Shown: positions 1-4,708 of the stretch, piece by piece
Layout: every line of letters starts with the position of its first letter
Numbering within the stretch: the stretch's first letter is position 1
From: Conexivisphaera sp049976725
GTDB taxonomy: Archaea > Thermoproteota > Nitrososphaeria > Conexivisphaerales > Conexivisphaeraceae
Assembly: GCA_049976725.1 (NCBI GenBank)
Contig: JBMFHR010000037.1
Coordinates: forward strand, 1 to 8,578
DNA: 8,578 bases
Direction: 5' to 3'
Made by a program: the position numbers and the translations under genes
Notes under the pieces: generated by a model
Told to the model about the DNA's origin: nothing
The model's database searches: none
What the model saw: only the letters and a program-made list of their open reading frames with translations

Positions 1-1
1 A

Positions 2-222
2 GGGGGAAGCCTGACGACCCTCGCGAACTTCGGGACCGCCGAGTTCGGGCCCTACAACCAGGCGTGAGCGGGACGTGCTACGCGGAAATCGACGACACGT
101 ACTCATCCCTGGGAACATCCGCGTTCAATCCCACGTCGATAACGATGGTCAATTTCAAGGGTCAAGTCCTGGCTTATCCACCGGCACTCCTCGGCGGGGG
201 TACCAGCTTCAGCGCCACTTAC
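2..222 (+). pseudogene. Broken 3' part of a probable secreted protein, frameshifted, 5' end outside window
   Basis: From the window edge, frame 2 reads a natural-looking peptide (GGSLTTLANFGTAEFGPYNQ) and stops at TGA 65-67. Directly after it, frame 1 continues with equally natural protein sequence: a stretch with CYAEIDDTYSSLG near 79-117 and SITMVNFKGQVLAYPPALL near 142-198, ending near GGTSFSATY at about 222. The mix of Gly, Ser, Thr, Asn, Tyr and short beta-strand-like segments is typical of extracellular archaeal proteins, for example thermopsin-type or other large secreted proteins, but no catalytic motif is visible and the family is not identified. A single -1 (or +2) shift near 60-70 would join the two pieces. 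Beyond 222 frame 1 becomes Arg-rich and no longer looks like protein. The piece is either a decaying gene or one carrying a sequencing error. A start codon for frame 1 at GTG 64 is possible but implausible. Confidence 0.4.
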
Positions 223-446
223 AGGAGCGCACGTCGAGCACCAGCAATTCTCACTGGCGCAGGCGACGGGAAGGTCGCGCTGCCTCGGTCCTATCTATCA
301 ATTTTAATTCATCTCATTCGTGGAGGGATGGCGGCCGTGGCGGGCGTTCCCCAGCGACGCGCGCATCAACGCGTCGGGGGACAGTTGGACGTACCTAGGC
401 CTCGGGCCGAAAACAATCTTAAGAGGTCCAGCAACGCAGGGATAAC
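223..446 (+). other. Non-genic stretch with possible further remnant (frame 2, 311-445)
   Basis: No intact gene is supported here. Frame 2 contains a short natural-looking piece (SDARINASGDSWTYLGLGP, about 356-412) that is open from 311 and ends at TAA 443-445. It could be another scrap of the upstream secreted protein in yet another register. An AT-rich patch at about 298-315 (TTTTAA at 302-307) resembles a TATA box and sits about 24 nt before ATG 328, which is in frame with the downstream synthetase. Residues encoded between 328 and 477 in that frame are Arg/Gln-rich and do not resemble a SerRS N-terminus, so I do not treat 328 as the start. Confidence 0.25.
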
Positions 447-448
447 GG

Positions 449-454
449 TATTTA
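449..454 (+). promoter_or_regulatory. TATA box for serS (TATTTA)
   Basis: TATTTA lies with its centre about 26-27 nt before GTG 478, the spacing expected in archaea between a TATA box and the transcription start. This would make the serS mRNA leaderless with GTG 478 at or next to its 5' end. The only Shine-Dalgarno-like string (AGGTGG, 457-462) is 15 nt from the GTG, which is too far to be convincing. Confidence 0.45.
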
Positions 455-477
455 GCAGGTGGCTCCGGCCCCTCGAC

Positions 478-2091
478 GTGAAGTTCACGGGTGACGCGGT
501 CTACAGGTTCAACAGGGAGCTGCCGCGCGAGATCCTGGAATCCGTCCAGGCGTTCGTCGATGAGATCAACGGCTCCGTGCTCGGCGGATCCGACGCCAGG
601 ATCACGTCGCACAGCGCCTCGGGCGACGTCCTGAGGCTGGGGCTGGAGACCGGGAGGCGCCTCAAGCCCCACAACGCCGCCCTCAGGATCAGGAACCACA
701 TAGAGGCCACGTGGGGCAGGGCGCACAGGCTGGGGGTCAGGGAGGTCGCTCTCGAGAACTTGGTCGTCGAGCTCGACAGGGAGTACCGGGTCTCCCTCAA
801 GCTCCCTTACGTGTCGGGAATATCATCGGAGGGCGGCAGGACCCACGTCTCGCTGGTCAGGCTCAGCGAGTCGGAAATGAAGAAACCTGTGCTGGACAGG
901 TTGCTGAAGCTGCTGGAGGACAAGGAGGCCAGGGCTGCGTGGGGAGGGAAGGCCGAGCACTGGATCCAGATAGCCAGGAGCGCCGAGAAGGAGCCCCGCT
1001 ACCTCGAGGACCCGAACAAGGTCCTCGAGTCGTCCGGGCTCATAAAGAGGTTCTCGGTGGGCCAGTGGGTGTACACGCCCACGTTCTACGCGCTCCTGAG
1101 GCCCCTGGCCGACCTGTTCGTGGACGAGGTGGTGAGGCCCCTGGGCTTCCGCGAGGCCATGTTCCCCAAGATGTACCCGCTCGAAGTCGGCCTGAAGACG
1201 GGGCACCTGAAGGGCACCGTGAACTCCATGCTATTCGCGACGTTCCCCAGGTCGTACGACATATCCGAGTTCGAGGACGTGATAGATTACATGTCGGTCA
1301 CGGACGAGATCCCGGTGGAGGACCTCGCCAAGAGGCTGGAGCCGCCGAACAGCTTCCTATGCTACGCGCAGTGCGAGCCCTTCTACTGGTTCTTCGGCGG
1401 CGAGGTGATCGACGACGGGGGCCTCCCCGTCAAGTGGTTCGACCGCTCGGGGCCGTCCTACAGGTGGGAGGCAGGCGGGATCTACGGCATAGAGCGCATG
1501 GTCGAGTTCCACCGCGTTGAGGTCGTCTGGATGGGGAGGACGGAGCAGGCGGTCGAGATAAGGAACCAGCTGCTCGAGGGCTACAGAAGGTTCATGGACG
1601 AAATCCTGGACCTGGAGTGGAGGTGGGCCTGGGTAACCCCCTTCTACCTGGAGCAGTCGGGCGAGGTGGAGTCGGAGGGGGGCGAGGCGGTCGACGTGAA
1701 CCAGCCGGGGACGATAGACTTCGAGGCGTGGTTGCCCTACAGGGGGGATCGCGGCGACCGCAGGTCCTGGCTGGAGATCGGCAACATATCGATCCACGGG
1801 ACGAAGTACACCAAGCCCTTCCGCGTGAAGCACAACAGGGGCGAGACCCTCTGGACGGGCTGCTCGGGCTTCGGCACGGAGAGGTGGCTGCTGGCCCTCC
1901 TCTCGCAGAAGGGCCTCGATCCATCCAACTGGCCGCCCAAGTACAGGGAGAGGGTCGCGGAGCTAGGCATCCCGGAGCCGGTCCGCGAGGTCACGTACCC
2001 GAGGGGCGAGGAGGGCAGGAGGGAGCTCGAGCAGCTGGTCAGGATGTTCTCGAGCGCCGGCCTCCTGGAGCGGGGCCTCCGCGGGAGCTGA
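478..2091 (+). CDS. serS: Type-2 seryl-tRNA synthetase (SerRS, rare/methanogen type)
   Basis: The enzyme charges tRNA-Ser with serine (ATP + serine + tRNA) in the cytoplasm. With GTG 478 as start it is 537 aa, near the usual 500-540 aa of the type-2 family. Residues 1-130 form the type-2 N-terminal tRNA-binding domain (RLKPHNAALRIRNH at 61-74, RLGVREVALENLVVELD at 84-100). The class II catalytic core follows: motif 2 around YRWEAGGIYGIERMVEFHR (328-346), TIDFEAWLPYRG (412-423), GNISIHGTKYTKPFRVKH (435-452) and motif 3 TGCSGFGTERW (460-470). The family binds serine through an active-site zinc held by Cys-Glu-Cys. C299 (in YAQCEPFYWFF), E348 (HRVEVVW) and C462 fit; the C299-E348 gap of 49 equals that recalled for the Methanosarcina barkeri enzyme. 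The frame is open upstream to position 1, but that extension does not resemble SerRS, and a TATA box 26 nt before GTG 478 supports that start. The last 53 bases overlap the convergent methyltransferase gene. Bacterial-type SerRS lacks this N-domain and zinc site. Confidence 0.93.
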   Translation: MKFTGDAVYRFNRELPREILESVQAFVDEINGSVLGGSDARITSHSASGDVLRLGLETGRRLKPHNAALRIRNHIEATWGRAHRLGVREVALENLVVELDREYRVSLKLPYVSGISSEGGRTHVSLVRLSESEMKKPVLDRLLKLLEDKEARAAWGGKAEHWIQIARSAEKEPRYLEDPNKVLESSGLIKRFSVGQWVYTPTFYALLRPLADLFVDEVVRPLGFREAMFPKMYPLEVGLKTGHLKGTVNSMLFATFPRSYDISEFEDVIDYMSVTDEIPVEDLAKRLEPPNSFLCYAQCEPFYWFFGGEVIDDGGLPVKWFDRSGPSYRWEAGGIYGIERMVEFHRVEVVWMGRTEQAVEIRNQLLEGYRRFMDEILDLEWRWAWVTPFYLEQSGEVESEGGEAVDVNQPGTIDFEAWLPYRGDRGDRRSWLEIGNISIHGTKYTKPFRVKHNRGETLWTGCSGFGTERWLLALLSQKGLDPSNWPPKYRERVAELGIPEPVREVTYPRGEEGRRELEQLVRMFSSAGLLERGLRGS

Positions 2092-2449
2092 GCCCGAGGA
2101 GCTCCGCCGCCAGGCGCCTCAGCCTGGGCCGCGCCCCCGCGGCCTCCAGTTCGAGCAGTCTCGCCTTGACGCGTGGTCCCCCGGAGCTGTACCCCCCGAT
2201 GCCCCTCTCCGACACAACCCTGTGGCAGGGTATGATCACCGCCTCCGGGTTCCTGGAGAGGAGGCGCCCAACGAGCCTGGGGCTGATCCCCATGACCCTC
2301 CCCAGCTCCCCGTAAGTCGTCACATCGCCCGGCTCGAGCAGCAGAAGGAGGGCCCTGAGCGCCTCCGCGTAATCGTCGATGGATGCGGGCCTGACCTCCT
2401 CGCGCACGCGCCCACCGTCCTCCACCTCCTCGACCACGATCAGCGGCAT
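2039..2449 (-). CDS. ogt: O6-methylguanine-DNA methyltransferase, minimal form
   Basis: This is a suicide DNA-repair protein that takes the alkyl group from O6-alkylguanine onto its own cysteine. From ATG 2449 it is 136 aa. Visible elements are TTYGELG (44-50), the helix-turn-helix part ISPRLVGRLLSRNP (55-68) with the base-flipping Arg R58 and N67-P68, the active-site PCHRV with nucleophile C75 and H76, GGYSSG (85-90), and LLELE with E102 completing the Asn-His-Glu network. The cysteine separates it from alkyltransferase-like proteins, which have Trp there. Only about 38 residues precede the catalytic domain, so the usual N-terminal ribonuclease-like domain is nearly absent. An upstream in-frame GTG at 2476 would add 9 residues, but it lies next to the TATA box (2477-2483), upstream of the predicted transcription start near 2453, so ATG 2449 is preferred. 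The Arg/Gly/Ser-rich tail (about 120-136) is encoded partly within the 3' end of serS on the opposite strand. Confidence 0.9.
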   Translation of the reverse strand: MPLIVVEEVEDGGRVREEVRPASIDDYAEALRALLLLLEPGDVTTYGELGRVMGISPRLVGRLLSRNPEAVIIPCHRVVSERGIGGYSSGGPRVKARLLELEAAGARPRLRRLAAELLGLSSRGGPAPGGRRSRTS

Positions 2450-2458
2450 TTCGCCAAG

Positions 2459-2465
2459 CTTAAAT
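2459..2465 (+). promoter_or_regulatory. TATA-like box for the SDR gene (CTTAAAT)
   Basis: CTTAAAT, preceded by purine-rich GCCAAG as a possible BRE, is centred about 30 nt before TTG 2493, giving a predicted transcription start near 2488-2489 and at most a 4-5 nt leader. No Shine-Dalgarno is present. The box lies inside the transcription-initiation region of the divergent methyltransferase gene. Confidence 0.4.
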
Positions 2466-2476
2466 CGGCTCGTCAC

Positions 2477-2483
2477 TATATAA
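2477..2483 (-). promoter_or_regulatory. TATA box for the methyltransferase gene (TTATATA on minus strand)
   Basis: On the minus strand GTTATATAG is centred about 31 nt before ATG 2449, so transcription should start near 2453-2455 with almost no leader. Read on the plus strand the same bases are also TATA-like (CTATATAAC), but a plus-strand start from them would fall near 2505, inside the SDR gene, so the minus-strand role fits better. Confidence 0.5.
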
Positions 2484-2492
2484 CGAGTCGGG

Positions 2493-3278
2493 TTGCTCGC
2501 GAGCGGTTACAGGGTCCTGGTCACTGCCTCCTCGAGGGGGCTGGGGAAGGCAGTCGCCCGGGGTTTCCTGGAGAACGGCGCGGCCGCGGTCACGATATCC
2601 AGCAGGGACAGGCTGGCGCTCGACGCCGCAGCCAGGGAGCTCTCGAGGGTCGGCGCCGGCAGCGTGTACGCGGTGCCGGCGGACCTCACCGTGAGGGACC
2701 AGGCCGAGGGGCTTGTGGACAAGGCGCACGAGCTGATGGGCGGCCTGGACTCGGTGGTGTACGTGACCGGCCCCCCGAAGGCGGGCAGGTTCCTCGAGCT
2801 TGCCCCCGAGGACTGGGACTACGCGGTCAAGCTCCTGATAATGAGCGCCGTGTGGGTAACTTACAAGGCAATAGACAGGCTCAGGAGGCCGGGGGGCAGC
2901 ATAGTTTACCTGTCCAGCACATCGATAGCCGAGGCGAACTTGGACCTCGCGCTGAGCACCGTGCTGAGGACCAGTCTGGCGGGACTCCTCAGGGTGGTGG
3001 CGCACGAGATGGGGGCGCTAGGCCTCAGGGCGAACATGGTGCTCCCCGGGCTGGCTAGGACCGATAGGATGGAGGCCCTGGTGCGCAGGACGGCCGAGTC
3101 CAGGGGGTTGAGCGTCGAGGAGGCCGAGCGCGCCCTCACGTCCAGGATACCCCTGGGCAGGGCCGCCGACCCGTCCGAGGTTGCATCAGTGGCAGTTTTC
3201 CTCGCGAGCGACGCGGCCCGCTACGTCAACGGCGCTTCGGTCGCGGTGGACGGCGGGCTCATGCTCAGGGTGCTCTGA
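2493..3278 (+). CDS. SDR-family oxidoreductase, BKR-like subgroup with atypical active site
   Basis: A 261-aa short-chain dehydrogenase/reductase with a Rossmann fold. The N-terminal nucleotide-binding loop is TASSRGLG (11-18; the first glycine of TGxxxGxG is Ala), followed by PADLT (62-66), VTGPPKAG (91-98) in place of NNAG, the serine strand IVYLSSTS (137-144), PGLARTDR (185-192) and the C-terminal IPLGRAADPSEVASVAVFLASD (219-240) and VDGGL (252-256). Where classical SDRs have YxxxK, this protein has S155 and R159 (STVLR). This pattern, with GPP and the late IPLGR segment, matches the subgroup called beta-ketoacyl-ACP-reductase-like SDR in domain databases, known for imperfect NAD and catalytic motifs. 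The substrate is unknown. In-frame TAA 2481-2483 forbids a start further upstream, so TTG 2493 is the first usable start. The gene is monocistronic, divergent from the repair gene and followed by a 71-bp gap. Confidence 0.85.
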   Translation: MLASGYRVLVTASSRGLGKAVARGFLENGAAAVTISSRDRLALDAAARELSRVGAGSVYAVPADLTVRDQAEGLVDKAHELMGGLDSVVYVTGPPKAGRFLELAPEDWDYAVKLLIMSAVWVTYKAIDRLRRPGGSIVYLSSTSIAEANLDLALSTVLRTSLAGLLRVVAHEMGALGLRANMVLPGLARTDRMEALVRRTAESRGLSVEEAERALTSRIPLGRAADPSEVASVAVFLASDAARYVNGASVAVDGGLMLRVL

Positions 3279-3287
3279 CTGCGGGCT

Positions 3288-3309
3288 GTTTATATAGTGT
3301 TTATATAGT
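3288..3309 (+). repeat. Tandem 11-bp repeat containing two TATA boxes
   Basis: Two perfect head-to-tail copies of GTTTATATAGT (3288-3298 and 3299-3309) lie 10 bp after the SDR stop and 41 bp before the cydA start. Each contains TTTATATA, a good archaeal TATA box. The 11-bp period is about one helical turn, so both face the same side of DNA. Starts from them would fall near 3319 and 3330, giving short leaders for cydA. They may be alternative promoters or an operator. A T-rich run (3326-3334) just downstream could also help end SDR transcription. Confidence 0.6.
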
Positions 3310-3320
3310 TAACATAATCC

Positions 3321-3326
3321 TTAAAT
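3321..3326 (+). promoter_or_regulatory. Proximal TATA box for cydA (TTAAAT)
   Basis: TTAAAT within CCTTAAATTTTT is centred 26-27 nt before GTG 3350, so it predicts a leaderless cydA mRNA beginning at that GTG. The ATG at 3348-3350 is followed at once by TGA and is not in frame with cydA. Confidence 0.5.
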
Positions 3327-3349
3327 TTTTCCTTAGTGTAGTAAATCAT

Positions 3350-4708
3350 GTGAGCGTGGATTTAGAGGCCCCGCTGCTGGCCAGGTGGCTCTCGGGCGTC
3401 GGGATAATGGCGCACCTCCTGCTGGCATCGATGTTCATAGGAACAATAACCTTCGCGGTCGTCGCCGAGTACAGGTACCTCAGGAGCGGCGACCCCGACT
3501 GGCGCGCGCTGGCCAGGACTTTCTCCGTGATCTCCACGATATTCCTGGGCGTGGGCGCAGCCTTCGGGACGCTCGTGGAGTTCGGCTTGGTCGTGCTCTG
3601 GAGCAACTTCGTGACGCTCATAGGATCCGGGCTTGTGCTCCCGTTCTACTTCGAGCTCTACGCCTTCCTGATGGAGGTCGTGCTCCTGCCCATCTACGTG
3701 TTCACCTGGAACAAGTTCCGCAACGAGTGGCACCACTGGCTCATCGGCCTGGTGGCCGCCCTGGGCGCGCTCTACAGCGCGTTCAACATACTCGCCGTGA
3801 TGGCTGCGCTCAGCATGAGGCCCCCGGGGCTCCAGATAGTCCAGCTGCCCCAGCCCATAGGGCAGGTGATACGCTACGCCGCCGTCTTCACGTCGCCCTC
3901 AGGGGTGCTCAACATGTTCTGGTCCGGGGCCGAGATCTACATATTCCACGGCATACTGGCGGCGTTGATACTCAGCTGGTCCGGGATAGCCGGGATCACC
4001 ATTTACAGCCACCTCAGAAATCCCCGGCCCTACAAGCTCAAGGCCCTCAGGACCATTCTCCCCGCGCTGACGGCCCTCGTGGCGGCGGAGGGGTTCGTGC
4101 TGGGCCACTACCAGGGGGAGCTCGTCGTGCAGTTCGACCCCCTGAAGCTGGCGGCGATCGAGGGGCTCTTCTGGAGCGGCTACAGGGTGGATCCCCTGAT
4201 GAGCCTGCTCGCCTACGGTGACACGACGCACGCGTTCTGGGGATACTTAAGCTGGCCCGCGTACGTGAGGCCCCCTCCCTTCCTCCCAGTCTTCTACCTG
4301 GGCTTCATGGTCGCGGGGGGCGTGCTGCTCGGCGCATGGGCGCTCGGGCTCACGATCTACTACTACGGCCTCCACAGGGTCAGGGGACTCGGGTGGGTCG
4401 GGAAGCTCGAGCCCCTGCTCGTGAGGGGAGGCCCCTACGCCCTGGTCCTCCTGGCGGCGCTGGCCTCCATCGGGGGAGCAGTGACCGCCGAGGTGGGCAG
4501 GCAGCCCTTCATACTGGTGAAGGCGGTGCCATCGGCGTCGGGGCCCCCGGAAGTGACGGGGATCCCGGTCGGCCCCGGCGGCCTGTACAATCCGACGCTC
4601 GCGCTGACGTCCTGGCTCGCGGCGCTGATATTCGCCGTGGAGCTCGCGATGCCGGCGCTGGCCATATACATGGTCTACCTGTACCTCAACAGGAGGGTGG
4701 CGGAATGA
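3350..4708 (+). CDS. cydA: Cytochrome bd-type oxygen reductase subunit I (CydA of a CydAA' oxidase)
   Basis: A 452-aa polytopic membrane protein of roughly nine helices, the catalytic subunit that oxidises quinol and reduces O2 to water. Counterparts of E. coli CydA residues are H22 (H19, active-site heme), E102 and E109 in FYFELYAFLMEVVLLP (proton-channel glutamates E99/E107, spaced one residue closer than in E. coli as I recall it), H200 in IFHGILAALIL (H186) and M320 in YLGFMVAGG (M393) for heme b558, K266/E271 in PLKLAAIEG (quinol-site K252/E257) and E381 in TAEVGRQPF (E445). Differences from E. coli are G318 for R391, A377 for W441 and F387 in GRQPW. A long Q-loop is absent, as in short-loop forms. 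GTG 3350 is chosen because of the TATA box 26 nt upstream; GTG 3356 is an alternative. It overlaps the next gene by ATGA. The partner is a CydA paralog rather than CydB, which points to the archaeal CydAA' type, reported active with b-type hemes only. Confidence 0.9.
   Translation: MSVDLEAPLLARWLSGVGIMAHLLLASMFIGTITFAVVAEYRYLRSGDPDWRALARTFSVISTIFLGVGAAFGTLVEFGLVVLWSNFVTLIGSGLVLPFYFELYAFLMEVVLLPIYVFTWNKFRNEWHHWLIGLVAALGALYSAFNILAVMAALSMRPPGLQIVQLPQPIGQVIRYAAVFTSPSGVLNMFWSGAEIYIFHGILAALILSWSGIAGITIYSHLRNPRPYKLKALRTILPALTALVAAEGFVLGHYQGELVVQFDPLKLAAIEGLFWSGYRVDPLMSLLAYGDTTHAFWGYLSWPAYVRPPPFLPVFYLGFMVAGGVLLGAWALGLTIYYYGLHRVRGLGWVGKLEPLLVRGGPYALVLLAALASIGGAVTAEVGRQPFILVKAVPSASGPPEVTGIPVGPGGLYNPTLALTSWLAALIFAVELAMPALAIYMVYLYLNRRVAE
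4691..4700 (+). promoter_or_regulatory. Internal Shine-Dalgarno before cydA' (AGGAGGGTGG)
   Basis: A strong purine-rich ribosome binding site lies a few bases before ATG 4705, inside the 3' end of cydA. It is the only convincing Shine-Dalgarno in front of a gene in the window, and it occurs exactly where a gene must be translated from inside a polycistronic mRNA. It decides the start of cydA' against the much longer open frame upstream. Confidence 0.75.

Noticed and set aside
64..477. N-terminal extension of SerRS (start at GTG 64 or ATG 328).
   Set aside because: The encoded residues do not resemble the type-2 SerRS N-domain. The first part looks like a piece of a secreted protein, and GTG 478 gives the normal family length.
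711..1520. Long open frame inside serS in another register, and similar frames at 1617-2315, 2222-3058, 3385-4221, 4336-4704, 4740-5651, 5950-6528 and 6748-7908.
   Set aside because: Products are Arg/Gly/Pro-rich and unlike any known protein. They are shadows caused by high GC over clearly identified genes.
1357..1833. Minus-strand open frames under serS, cydA, the MFS gene and hisD.
   Set aside because: Composition is biased (Arg, His, Pro, Gly) with no motifs; they are antisense shadows of strongly supported genes.
2450..2476. GTG 2476 as start of the methyltransferase.
   Set aside because: It directly abuts the minus-strand TATA box, upstream of the predicted transcription start, whereas ATG 2449 has suitable promoter spacing.
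2493..3278. SDR as a pseudogene because the catalytic Tyr/Lys is missing.
   Set aside because: The frame is intact, all other motifs are present, and a known SDR subgroup shares the same replacement.
3348..3353. ATG immediately followed by TGA before cydA, as a possible start-stop regulatory element.
   Set aside because: It overlaps the GTG start of cydA and, if the mRNA is leaderless, the ATG would not even be fully transcribed. Most likely chance.
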